Below are positions 1-8,414 of a DNA stretch of 64,000 bases, piece after piece (position 1 is the first letter of the stretch; each line of letters begins with the position of its first letter). The notes beneath the pieces were generated by a model. It was not told the origin of the DNA. It ran no database searches and worked only from the letters and a program-made list of their open reading frames with translations. A program made the translations under genes and the position numbers. Origin of the DNA: CAYYYA01 sp964517065 (GTDB lineage Bacteria; Patescibacteriota; Patescibacteriia; UBA1558; 2-01-FULL-52-15); NCBI GenBank assembly GCA_964517065.1, contig CAZFBK010000001.1:1-64000 (forward strand). Reading direction: 5' to 3'.

Positions 1-112
1 ACCTTACTATATATAGGAAAATTTGTCAAGTAGTTAGCTATTTTAAAACATGAAATAGACAAAACCAAAACTGGACAAATCTGTCGATATATGGTTGGGT
101 ATAGGTGTAAAG

Positions 113-154
113 CTACCCTATCGAGGGTAGATCTGCTGAAGGATCGCCCTTCAG
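113..154 (+). other. tandem hairpins upstream of the first gene
   Basis: Two adjacent inverted repeats: CTACCC/GGGTAG (113-118 with 125-130) and CTGAAGG/CCTTCAG (136-142 with 148-154, loop ATCGC). No T-tract follows, so they look more like leader RNA structure or a remnant of an upstream unit than an intrinsic terminator. The rest of 1-276 is AT-rich at its left end and shows no gene or clear promoter. Confidence 0.45.
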
Positions 155-276
155 GAACTGTACTTTAACAAGTGAGTTTCCTTTTCGCAGAAAAACCCAG
201 CAAATTGCTGGTAAAAATACAAAACCAAGGTCCCCTCGTCCTATCCATCGGCGCCCAGCGCCAAGGAGAACAAGCC

Positions 277-1011
277 ATGTTCAAGAGACTGTTCGTCCTC
301 TGCCTGCTGATGACCTGCATCGCCTCGACCGCTCTGGCTCAGAAACCCGCGACCATGGACACCACCATCACCACCGGCAAGGTGTGGATCGGCGGCAATG
401 AACTGTCACAGCCTTATCACATCGTACTCTCCAACTATACCCTGACGATCAATGGCTGGCCGTTTTATCCCAGCCTCAGTGACCTGCAGCCCAAGTCGGC
501 ATCGCAGATCATCGTTCCGACGAATCTGCAGTGCGACCAGCAGAGCTTCGTCAATGAGCTGACCCGCCAGCGGAATGCCCTGAGTTACAGCAAATCCGCC
601 GAAGAATTGGATCAGATGATCATGACCGCTCTCATGCAGTGTCCTGACCTGATCATTCGTGTCGAACCCTGGCACGGCAGTATCAGAGTCTGGTGGAAAG
701 ACGGCAGCGGAGAAACACTGTCATTTGGCCCTCGTGAACCTGAACCGCCTCACGGAGCTGGTCTACTAAGTAGATACCGTGAGGCATTGACGTGTCTGAC
801 CGCGGGATATTGGGCGATCATCAATGCTGATGGTACGCCTTATTATGTCGCTCCATCAGACCAGGCCAGTGTGGCAGAGGAAATCCGTACTGCCCATGTT
901 TGGGCGAACAGTGCGACTGACAGAAGGCCCGCCCGGTCGTTCAAAATCGACTTCAAGGTGCTGCAAGAATTTTCCCATCCGTTATCTAAACCTGCTTCGA
1001 CGGTGAGGTGA
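277..1011 (+). CDS. secreted protein of unknown function
   Basis: A 244-residue protein that I do not recognise. The ATG at 277 is chosen because AAGGAG (263-268) lies at Shine-Dalgarno distance and the first residues form a clean Sec signal peptide (MFKRLFVLCLLMTCIASTALA, cleavage before QKPA). An upstream in-frame start at 172 would place non-signal residues ahead of it. The mature part begins with KVWIGGNEL and holds three Cys and several Trp, with no catalytic motif that I can name. The stop lies 4 bp before the next gene's ATG, so the two are probably co-transcribed. It may be an accessory or partner of the large secreted protein downstream. Codon choice looks more GC-rich than in most of the window. 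Confidence 0.7.
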   Translation: MFKRLFVLCLLMTCIASTALAQKPATMDTTITTGKVWIGGNELSQPYHIVLSNYTLTINGWPFYPSLSDLQPKSASQIIVPTNLQCDQQSFVNELTRQRNALSYSKSAEELDQMIMTALMQCPDLIIRVEPWHGSIRVWWKDGSGETLSFGPREPEPPHGAGLLSRYREALTCLTAGYWAIINADGTPYYVAPSDQASVAEEIRTAHVWANSATDRRPARSFKIDFKVLQEFSHPLSKPASTVR

Positions 1012-1015
1012 CGTG

Positions 1016-4000
1016 ATGCGAAAATTTCTGGTAGCATTGGCAGCGTTGGTCCTGTGGTCTTCTATGGCACAGGCCTCCACGACGAACGAAACGCCTGGAA
1101 CTAATAACCAGGCACTCCTAGTAACTCCCTGTGAGTGGCAAGGTGGCTCATCCGGACAGAACTTCATCACCGCTTGCGTGCAGCAAGGATGGTCCCTGAC
1201 GCCGATCCGAGACATCGCGAGACCGTCAGGATCAAATATCCCCAAGTCGACTGTATTCTCTTGGGAAGATGCGATCCACGACACTCCGAAGGGCCTCATT
1301 ATGATCGCTGCACACAGCAGTGATTACAGTTTCGCCATCGAGCAGTATGACTCAACGTCTGCTGGTCGGGCAAAACGAGACGCCCGCTTCAGCGACTTCC
1401 TCGCGTTCGGCTACATCGAATGGTCGGACATCTATAAGGGTACCGTCAACGGTGGCTACCCAGCTATATGGATCACCGGCGCAACATCAGCCGAGTACTT
1501 CATCTCTGACAAGACGTTCGTCTACTTCCTCGGTTGTGAAAGCTTCGAACACGTGGGAACCACGTTTCCGGGCAGCAGAGTCTGGTCAGGGTACGATTAC
1601 TCACCGCTATTTTCAACTGCTAATCCAGAAGCAGACAACTTCTGGAAACGGATGAACGGTGAAAACGGAGTACTCTGGCGACCGATCTACAAAGCCAAGG
1701 ATGGGTTGACCATCAAGTTCGGTGGCAACACCAACACTACTCTGTCGCCTGCTCTCTTTGCCTTTATGGATCTTGATGGCAATGAGATCTATAGTGGCTA
1801 CCAAGTACCAACAACAAGTGGACTGGATGCTGTTGCCTTCTTCGACACCAAAGTCGATCCTAATAAAGGATCGCCCGTTTTTGTCAACGGCCAGCTGGCA
1901 TTAAGTCAGACCTACTGGACCGATGACTCAACCTTGGTTGTCAAAGGCAACATCAACGGTATCGGCAGTGGTGATCTGACACTCAACTCCTCTCGTATCA
2001 CGAGCCAGAGCAATTCCAAAATCAACATGGCTCGCGATCTGAAATTCAAGCTATGTAACAACGACTGCCCAGCCGCGGCAGTCAGCGGATTCTCTGTCAA
2101 CGGTACGACGGCCTCATGGTACGTCGACACCGAGGACAAAACCGCCAGCTACAGCCTTGAAGGCAGTAACGACACCAACGGACCGTGGTCACCACTGACT
2201 ACCGTCGGTGCAGGTGTCGGCCAACGAAGCTGTACCATCCCGTCCGGATCTACCTACTATCGTCTCGTTGAAACCGAGACGACCGGTAAGCAGATCGTCC
2301 ACGGGACTACCACCGCCACACGACCCGTCGTGACACAACCACTGGTTCAAAATCCTTCGGATGAAGAACTCCGGGCGATGTTGGACCAACTCGAGCGTCA
2401 ACGCTCTTCCGTCGGACCGCAAAGTGTCGGCGGAGAACGACTCTTGATCTGTAGTCCCGCTGTGTTCAATGCTGATCTGCCGTACCTGGTCAATTATCTG
2501 CAAGCAAGGGGCACCCCTGTTGATGTCCGTCTNNNNNNNNNNNNNNNNNNNNNNNNNNNNNNNNNNNNNNNNNNNNNNNNNNNNNNNNNNNNNNNNNNNN
2601 NNNNNNNNNNNNNNNNNNNNNNNNNNNNNNNNTGCCGTACCTGGTCAATTATCTGCAAGCAAGGGGCACCCCTGTTGATGTCCGTCTCGTCGATGGACAC
2701 ACTACCGACGCTGCAACCTTTCAGACGTGGTTAGACGATCAGATCTTGCAAACAGCAGCGACCAAAGTGATGTTCATCGGCGACGGTAACGATGGCGATC
2801 AGTTTTCCAATCCGGCTCTTTGGCCTAACGGATGGTCATCGAAACGGAACGAATACCTCGCCATTGGCTACCCACCGAACGGTCAACCGGCGAATAACCT
2901 TATTCCCAGTTGGCCCATCCTCTGTCCCTTACCCCGCGGCCAGAATATGGCCTGGGTCACGCCCTACTATTTCTCGGATGGGAAATATGTCGAGCACTGG
3001 CCCGAGGTCACTCTGACGCGACTCCCTGTCTCCACCAGCTCCGAGCTTCTGGCTTGGGTCTATAAGATGCAGGGATATAACCAAGGGTATACCGGTGTGC
3101 ATGGGTACAACGTCACCACCTACGTCGGTGACCTGACCTATGACACTCCTGGTGACGGTCTGGTGGCACTGGACGCTATGAATCAAACCATCGCTGCCTT
3201 GCCGTCGGGTCAGCGGATTGCCTCGCTGATGCAGAGTCAGTCGCCAATCGACTGGCAACGCACCCAGCAAGCATCCACCCTCTGGGTGACGAACAGAACT
3301 GAAGTAGCTCTCCTGCTGAGCAGCGCCTCCAATCGCGGCTGGCCGGGCAACTACTTCGACCAGACGAACGGCTTCAGCGTGGGTATGCTGGACGAGTACC
3401 ACGCGGCGCTGGTCATGGCCAACAGCTGTGACGGCGCAGACTTCGTCAGGACGGAAGACCCTCACTACGGTACGCCTGTGTGTGAGAAATTCCTCTTTGA
3501 CTGGAGTCGTGGTGCTGTCGCCTGGATTGGCCCAACTGCTGGCACCTGGCAAATTGGCAACAAGATCATCTCCCAATACCTGGTCCAGGAAATCGTCGGC
3601 CACCCCAGTCGCAGTATGGCTGATGGCTTCCGGATCGCCGTGCAACGTGTACGGCACGACTATGCCGAATCTCCGGACGTACTCCAGACGCTGGACTCCT
3701 ATGTCTTCCTCGGTGACCCAGTGTCACCGCTGCGACATGTGATAAATGTCTCGGGTGCACCGGACGATCATGGTAGCGGACTGAAGCTGGATCTGGCGCA
3801 GAATGCACCTAATCCTTTCAACCCCAAGACCACGATCAATTTCACTTTGCCGACATTGTCACCCGTCTCTTTGAGGGTATACAATGTACAGGGTGAGATG
3901 GTACGGCAATTGCTGAACCAGCCGCTGGATGGCGGGATTCACTCCGTCATCTGGGATGGTACCGATGACCATGGGACGTCACTGGCGTCCGGCATCTACT

Positions 4001-4059
4001 ACTATCGGCTTAAGGCCGGAGGAAACTCACTGACCAAGGTGATGAACCTGGTCAAATAG
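1016..4059 (+). CDS. secreted C25/caspase-like protein with T9SS type-A sorting domain
   Basis: The frame is interrupted only by the 100-N run; removing 155 bp (the gap plus one duplicated 55-bp flank) restores one 962-residue frame from ATG 1016 to 4059 (a GTG lies directly before it). Signal peptide MRKFLVALAALVLWSSMAQA. The first half has a caspase-like His (IAAHSSD, H100) and Cys (FLGCES, C174). The second half resembles gingipain-family C25 peptidases: MANSCDGADF (about C753) and the typical YVFLGDPVSPLR end of that domain, but the usual GHG histidine motif is not visible. The last ~85 residues are a FlgD-Ig-like type-A sorting domain (LAQNAPNPFNP ... SGIYYYRL), which in Bacteroidota and relatives directs export by the type IX system. 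No T9SS gene is in the window. Family calls come from motifs; activity is uncertain. Confidence 0.75.
2478..2687. other. scaffold gap flanked by identical 55-bp ends (artefact)
   Basis: The 55 bp at 2478-2532 are repeated exactly at 2633-2687, with 100 N between them. This is what a scaffolder leaves when two contigs overlap by a k-mer of 55 but are joined by a fixed-size gap. Removing 155 bp restores the reading frame of the surrounding gene. Confidence 0.9.
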
Positions 4060-4075
4060 ATTCAACACTAGAATC

Positions 4076-4110
4076 ACAGGCGGAAGACTGTTAATTCATC
4101 TTCCGCCTGT
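4076..4110 (+). terminator. hairpin after the secreted-peptidase gene
   Basis: Perfect 12-bp stem (ACAGGCGGAAGA / TCTTCCGCCTGT) with an 11-nt loop, 16 bp after the stop codon. It lacks a T-run, so it may be a processing or stability hairpin rather than a strict intrinsic terminator. Confidence 0.6.
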
Positions 4111-4142
4111 CTCTCGAGGGTTTAATCATTAATTTCATTATC

Positions 4143-4364
4143 ATGAAATTTACTCTTAGCATCATCGCGTTAGTCGCGTTGGCGCTTGGCCTAAGTCTGA
4201 GTCTAACCGCACCAAAGGTTGCGACTCAGCCGGCTCAATTAGCACGATGTACCGTATCGACCATAAAGTTATGTTCGACCGGCGTCGTTGTACCGAGCTG
4301 CTGCCCAAAACCAAAGGATCAGGGTCTAACCACTGATCAGCCGGAACTCTTGGCACAAAAATAA
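4143..4364 (+). CDS. small secreted Cys-containing peptide
   Basis: A 73-residue frame starting with a convincing signal peptide (MKFTLSIIALVALALGLSLS), followed by a short mature part with four Cys (ARCTVS, KLCSTG, PSCCPKP). No family recognised. The stop codon lies only 3 bp before a perfect palindromic terminator, which fits a real transcript ending here. No Shine-Dalgarno is visible before the ATG. It lies between the GC-richer plus-strand block and trpS and could belong to either. Its short length and the lack of a known homologue keep confidence moderate. Confidence 0.5.
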   Translation: MKFTLSIIALVALALGLSLSLTAPKVATQPAQLARCTVSTIKLCSTGVVVPSCCPKPKDQGLTTDQPELLAQK

Positions 4365-4367
4365 ACC

Positions 4368-4409
4368 ATAACAAAAATCACCTCGCCTAGGCGAGGTGAT
4401 TTTTGTTAT
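4368..4409. terminator. bidirectional terminator, 42-bp perfect palindrome
   Basis: Perfectly self-complementary over 42 bp, centred at 4388/4389, with a GC core (CACCTCGCCTAGGCGAGGTG) and A5/T5 flanks, so it reads as a rho-independent terminator in both directions. It ends immediately before the trpS stop codon and serves the convergent plus-strand unit. Confidence 0.9.
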
Positions 4410-5411
4410 CTATTTGAAATACTCTATCTTCATGGCCCGTCGTACTTCCTCCATCGTCTCCTGTACTACTGCTCTCGCTTGCTCCGTGCCCTGCTGGATC
4501 ATCTCCATCACTTTGTCCGGACGTTGCTCCCACGTCGCACGCTGGAGGCGAATCGGTGCCAACATGTCATCCAAAATTTCTATCAGACGACGTTTGATCG
4601 TGACATCTCCTAGGCCACCTTTTTTATATTGCTTCTCCAGCTCTTTCACTTCGCTCTGATCAGGAGCAAACGTTTTCAGATAGGTGAAAACTACGTTCCC
4701 CTCCACTCTGCCTGGATCAGTCACTTTCAAATGCTTTTCATCGGTGTACATTTTCATCACCTGCGTCTCGATCTCTTTGCGTGAGGCAGACAGATAAATA
4801 CAATTATCAAGTGACTTACTCATCTTAGATTTACCATCCAGTCCTGGCAAACGAGACATTTCAGCTTTACCGGCTACCACTTCACGGAACGTATCACCAT
4901 AGAGGCTGTTGAACTTGCGCACAATCTCATTGGTCTGCTCGATCATAGGATATTGATCTTCACCAACCGGTACCAGATCAGCTCGAAAGCTCAGGATATC
5001 AGCTGCCTGACTGACGGGATAGACGAGAAATCCTGCCGGCACGTTGGTACCGAACTGCTTTTCTTTCATCTCTGTCTTGACTGTCGGATTACGCTGCAGG
5101 CGTGCCACTGTCACTAAGTTGAGAAAATATAAAGCGAGCTCGGCAATCTCCGGAATTTGTGATTGAATGAAGATAGTCGTCTGTGAAGGATCAATACCAA
5201 CAGCCAGATAATCCAAAGCCACCTGCAGGACATTGTCATGCACTTTCTTCGGGTTATCAAAGTTGTCCGTCAGCGCCTGCACGTCCGCGATCATGACAAA
5301 CTGCTCATGCGTTTCTTGCAAAGCAACTCTGTTTTTCAATGACCCGACGTAATGTCCTAGATGCAGTTTACCTGTCGGACGATCACCTGTTAGTATTCGT
5401 TTCTTTATCAT
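4410..5411 (-). CDS. trpS: tryptophanyl-tRNA synthetase
   Basis: A 333-residue class I aminoacyl-tRNA synthetase that charges tRNA-Trp in the cytoplasm. The HIGH-type signature is KLHLGHYVGSL (HLGH, residues 17-20) and the KMSKS loop is intact (196-200). The TrpRS-typical segments VPVGEDQYPMIEQT and NPTVKTE are present. Length is normal for bacterial TrpRS. It starts 3 bp after the stop of the bactofilin-like membrane protein gene, so the two are likely co-transcribed, and its stop abuts the palindromic terminator. Nothing looks degenerate. Confidence 0.97.
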   Translation of the reverse strand: MIKKRILTGDRPTGKLHLGHYVGSLKNRVALQETHEQFVMIADVQALTDNFDNPKKVHDNVLQVALDYLAVGIDPSQTTIFIQSQIPEIAELALYFLNLVTVARLQRNPTVKTEMKEKQFGTNVPAGFLVYPVSQAADILSFRADLVPVGEDQYPMIEQTNEIVRKFNSLYGDTFREVVAGKAEMSRLPGLDGKSKMSKSLDNCIYLSASRKEIETQVMKMYTDEKHLKVTDPGRVEGNVVFTYLKTFAPDQSEVKELEKQYKKGGLGDVTIKRRLIEILDDMLAPIRLQRATWEQRPDKVMEMIQQGTEQARAVVQETMEEVRRAMKIEYFK

Positions 5412-5414
5412 GAA

Positions 5415-6608
5415 TTATTTTGTTGTCATCTGTTTGAATAGTTTCCACTTGGTCTGAAGCGCAGCACCGAAGACAGCACACACGACTAACGCCGTAGCCA
5501 ACCAGCCGATGATCGGGATATACCCAAGTATGCGCAACACAATATAGATAGCAACAGCTACCAGCCAGAGACGCCAACCGGTCCAGTTTTTCTTGGTCTG
5601 ACGTACCAACCAAGCAGCCAGGATGACAGCGGCTACCATCTTGGCAAACATCAAACTAAAAATGAAAGCGGCTAATGACAGCAAACCAAGTGGTAAGCCG
5701 ATCAGAGTAATCATCAAAATCAGCGACAGCACCGGCAGTACGATGAAATAGATTAATCCACCGGCCGAACGCAGCCAGAAATGCTTCTTCAGATCATCAG
5801 CGATCTGTCCCACGAAGCTACCACCCAAACCAATCAATAGTCCCATCACCAGCATAGCCGAGATCAACGTTACGACCGCAAACCAACCCATAGCAGCAGC
5901 CGCTACTCCGCCCCAGTCCTTCGTCTTCTCCTGTGGAGCAAGTGAAGCTTGGTAGGTGGCAGTGGCGTTATTTTTCAAATAGGAAGTGAAATTCATCTGA
6001 CCGGTCGGCTGATAGTACTCAATAGGTGCATTGAACACCGTGCCATTCTGTACTGCTAGGGTCTTGGATGCCACGAACCGACCAGCACCATTGTACGTAC
6101 CGTTGAGATTCAGATCTCCGCCTTTAATTTCTAACGGGCCGGTGAAGATACCATTCAAGGTGACGGAACCGGCAGAAATCTTGACACTACCACCGACATT
6201 ACCATTGACGACAACCTGTCCGCCGGCAATAACCAAGTCGCCGCCGACATTGGCATTGATAGTAATATTGCCACCGGCAATAACCAAATCATCAGTTACC
6301 GGAGAATTAACGGTAATCGTACCGCCAGCCAAACGAGCATCATCGCCAACGGTATTTAGGATAGTCAGTGTACCTCCGGCGGCAACCAAATCCTGACTAA
6401 TGGCTTGATTAATAGTAATCTCTCCACCGGCAGCGTAGACATCGCCGGTGACAGCAGATTTGACATTGACCGATCCACCGGCAGCGTAGACATCATCCGT
6501 ACTAGGGTTAGATAGCAACACAGCATCGCCCTGCTGCCAGATAGCAGCCTGAACAGGTAAAGCTAGGGAAAGGAGCAGTAACGGGGTCAAAAAGAGGAGT
6601 TTTTTCAT
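5415..6608 (-). CDS. bactofilin-like repeat protein with C-terminal membrane domain
   Basis: 397 residues. Signal peptide MKKLLFLTPLLLLSLALPVQA, then about nine copies of an ~18-residue repeat (forms such as DDVYAAGGSVNVKSAV and DDLVIAGGNITINANV) between residues ~35 and 190. Such Gly/Val repeats form a right-handed beta-helix as in bactofilins (polymer-forming cytoskeletal proteins). Residues ~235-390 hold several hydrophobic helices (for example WFAVVTLISAMLVMGLLIG and YFIVLPVLSLILMITLIG). The signal peptide puts the helix on the outer face, unlike true cytoplasmic bactofilins, so the fold assignment is safer than any functional one. It probably heads the unit with trpS. Confidence 0.75.
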   Translation of the reverse strand: MKKLLFLTPLLLLSLALPVQAAIWQQGDAVLLSNPSTDDVYAAGGSVNVKSAVTGDVYAAGGEITINQAISQDLVAAGGTLTILNTVGDDARLAGGTITVNSPVTDDLVIAGGNITINANVGGDLVIAGGQVVVNGNVGGSVKISAGSVTLNGIFTGPLEIKGGDLNLNGTYNGAGRFVASKTLAVQNGTVFNAPIEYYQPTGQMNFTSYLKNNATATYQASLAPQEKTKDWGGVAAAAMGWFAVVTLISAMLVMGLLIGLGGSFVGQIADDLKKHFWLRSAGGLIYFIVLPVLSLILMITLIGLPLGLLSLAAFIFSLMFAKMVAAVILAAWLVRQTKKNWTGWRLWLVAVAIYIVLRILGYIPIIGWLATALVVCAVFGAALQTKWKLFKQMTTK

Positions 6609-6634
6609 ATAATTAAAATTAATAATCTAGCCTA

Positions 6635-6660
6635 AGTATAGTCATTTTCAGAGGAAAATG
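6635..6660 (-). promoter_or_regulatory. candidate -10 box and small hairpin before the bactofilin-like gene
   Basis: TATACT on the minus strand (6635-6640) lies 26 bp upstream of the gene's ATG. Just upstream of it, CATTTTC/GAAAATG (6643-6649 with 6654-6660) forms a short hairpin downstream of the preceding cyclase gene. No clear -35. Confidence 0.4.
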
Positions 6661-6667
6661 AAAGCTA

Positions 6668-7288
6668 TTATGGTTTAATCAAAACAGCACGCACCGAGGC
6701 GCCGTCCAGACCAATATATTTCAAAGGGAAGCCAATAAAGATATATTTACCGGCGGCAACTTTGGATAAATCAAGTGTCTCATAGATAGGAATATTCTTT
6801 TGCAATAAGGCAGTATGCGCCCGGTTATCCGGATTACCGCGTTGCTTGACGGACAGATAATCAATACCAAACAGGGTGATAGGTAAACCAGCTAAGTACT
6901 CTGCTGCTTCCGGACTCAAAAAGATATAATCGTTATAGAATTTTTTGAAGCCACGACGCGAGTTTGAAGTTTTGATTAAAATTCTCTCTCCCCTTTTGAT
7001 CTTGTGTCGGCGTAAATCTTCAACAGTGACGGAAACCTTTGACGAAGTACAATCTAACACACGGCAGGGACCATAGAAAGATTCTAAGGGTAATTGGTCT
7101 ATAGTTTTACCTTTGGTGAAAACGTGTCGTGGAGCATCGACGTGAGTACCAGAATGAGTACCGAAGCTAATCTTGGTAACTGAACTTTTCTTGTTCTTGA
7201 TTTTCAAAGGCGCGAATTCAACCACGGGGTCGTTGGGATAGACGATGGTTTGGGGGGTTAATGGGATTGAGATATCGATGATTTTCAT
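6668..7288 (-). CDS. cyclase-family (kynurenine formamidase-like) metal-dependent hydrolase
   Basis: 206 residues of the cyclase/KynB superfamily. The metal-binding signature HSGTHVDAPRH lies at residues 45-55, followed by the family's PLESFYGPCRVLDC segment and the conserved FGIDYLSV and FIGFPLKYIGLDGASVRAVL end. The start is taken at MKIIDISIPLT (ATG 7288); a longer frame exists but its extra 19 residues are read from a repeat element and are unlikely to be coding. Members cleave formylkynurenine or related amides and lactones. No kynurenine-pathway gene is nearby, so the substrate is unknown. Confidence 0.85.
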   Translation of the reverse strand: MKIIDISIPLTPQTIVYPNDPVVEFAPLKIKNKKSSVTKISFGTHSGTHVDAPRHVFTKGKTIDQLPLESFYGPCRVLDCTSSKVSVTVEDLRRHKIKRGERILIKTSNSRRGFKKFYNDYIFLSPEAAEYLAGLPITLFGIDYLSVKQRGNPDNRAHTALLQKNIPIYETLDLSKVAAGKYIFIGFPLKYIGLDGASVRAVLIKP

Positions 7289-7294
7289 TGTAGA

Positions 7295-7346
7295 GTTGGT
7301 AGTTTGTAGTGAGTAGTGAGTAGCGGGACTGCTACAAACTACCAAC
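7295..7346. repeat. CTAC-rich inverted repeat
   Basis: GTTGGTAGTTTGTAG (7295-7309) and its perfect complement (7332-7346) form a 15-bp stem around a 22-nt loop of GAGTAG units, between gnd and the cyclase gene. Similar CTAC(A)AA-rich sequence recurs near 20640, 31557 and 49541. Confidence 0.8.
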
Positions 7347-7352
7347 TACTCA

Positions 7353-8243
7353 CTACTTACTAACCTGGTGTCCTCCAAACTCTCTCCGTACAGCAGCAAT
7401 CGTTCGTTTGCCTAGTTTAAACTTTTTGCTCTTATCTTCACGAATTTCAGTAGCAACTTTGAAAGCCGGGGCAAAGCCTTTGACCGCCTTCACTGTCTGA
7501 CGTAATTCGCCGATGGTCACACTGCCGATCCCGGTGCCGATGTTTTTGAAATCAGGACGATTCAAGGCTAGACTGGTCAGATCAACCAGCCAACTGCGCA
7601 CCACACTGGCCGGTCCCCAGACTTTCACCGCTTGCTTGATATCAATCGGAGTTTTGAAACCGTTGAGTAACTCCACTCCCTCAGCGATACCTTGGAGATA
7701 GACATACTCGACAATATTATGGACGCTTTTGACAAAGTGTCCGGAGCCAGCCGGTCCGAAGTAGCCATAGGCATCTTTGGCAGCTAGGGCGCGGCAAAAT
7801 GGTTCCAAGATCTTGAATTGATTCTTCGGCCCGCCGATCATCAAAGTATAGCCATTCTTCAAGCCCCAAATACCACCAGACACTCCTGCGTCAAAGAAAT
7901 GGATGCCTTTCTTAGCACAGAGCACGGCATGACGTTGCGCATTGCCATAGAAATCATTAGCACCATCGACTAGAATATCTCCCCGCTTCATCAAGGGCAG
8001 TAATTCTTTGATCATATCATCAGTCACTTTGCCTGCTGGCAGCATCAACCAAATTTTTTTTTGTCCTTTCAGTTGATGGACCAAATTTTCAACAGACGAG
8101 GCTGGCTTGGCACCTTTCTTGGCAATCTGTTTAACCTTATCCTGATTGCGATTATACGCCACGACAGTAATTTGACGCTGCAGCAGACGTTCCGCCATGT
8201 TGTAGCCCATTCTGCCGAGACCGATAATGCCGATTTGTTTCAT
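7353..8243 (-). CDS. gnd: 6-phosphogluconate dehydrogenase, short type
   Basis: 296 residues, the short (~300 aa) 6PGDH form rather than the ~470 aa enzyme. It oxidatively decarboxylates 6-phosphogluconate to ribulose 5-phosphate. The Rossmann motif is GIIGLGRMGYNMAERL at the N-terminus; DAGVSGGIWGL is the substrate-binding signature, and GHFVKSVHNIVEY holds the catalytic Lys and the Asn. Short forms are often NAD-linked; residues after the second beta strand (VAYNRNQDK) leave cofactor choice open. Its neighbour zwf supplies the preceding step. The C-terminal codons run into a repeat element (7295-7346 lies just downstream). No lactonase gene is visible between the two. Confidence 0.9.
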   Translation of the reverse strand: MKQIGIIGLGRMGYNMAERLLQRQITVVAYNRNQDKVKQIAKKGAKPASSVENLVHQLKGQKKIWLMLPAGKVTDDMIKELLPLMKRGDILVDGANDFYGNAQRHAVLCAKKGIHFFDAGVSGGIWGLKNGYTLMIGGPKNQFKILEPFCRALAAKDAYGYFGPAGSGHFVKSVHNIVEYVYLQGIAEGVELLNGFKTPIDIKQAVKVWGPASVVRSWLVDLTSLALNRPDFKNIGTGIGSVTIGELRQTVKAVKGFAPAFKVATEIREDKSKKFKLGKRTIAAVRREFGGHQVSK

Positions 8244-8270
8244 ATCTAATTAATAATTTATTTAATTGGT

Positions 8271-8374
8271 CATTGCGAGGCCCGTACTCGGGGCGAAGCA
8301 ATCTCTAATAGATTCCTTATAAAAAAATACTCAATATATAGACTAGACTGCTTCGCCCAGAGCGGCTCGCAGAA
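8271..8374. repeat. REP-like element, two inverted copies
   Basis: GGGGCGAAGCAATCT (8290-8304) and AGACTGCTTCGCCC (8345-8358) face each other within a larger unit beginning CATTGCGAGG (8271). Arms pair with few mismatches. It sits between zwf (downstream end) and gnd. A related sequence (AGATTGCTTCACCTAGCGAG) is at 29054. Confidence 0.7.
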
Positions 8375-8414
8375 ACCAAGTGGTGAGCACCATTTCGGAT
8401 TTCGAGTTTCGGGT

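Noticed and set aside
2478..2687. Biological direct repeats flanking an insertion
   Set aside because: All three gaps have the same 55-bp repeat length and exactly 100 N, so a scaffolding artefact explains them better.
2929..3657. Long antisense frame opposite the C25-like gene
   Set aside because: It mirrors the coding strand codon pattern and has no start signal or recognisable protein; a shadow of the real gene.
7289..7345. Longer N-terminus of the cyclase-family protein
   Set aside because: The extra codons come from the CTAC-rich inverted repeat; the family starts at the MKIIDIS position.
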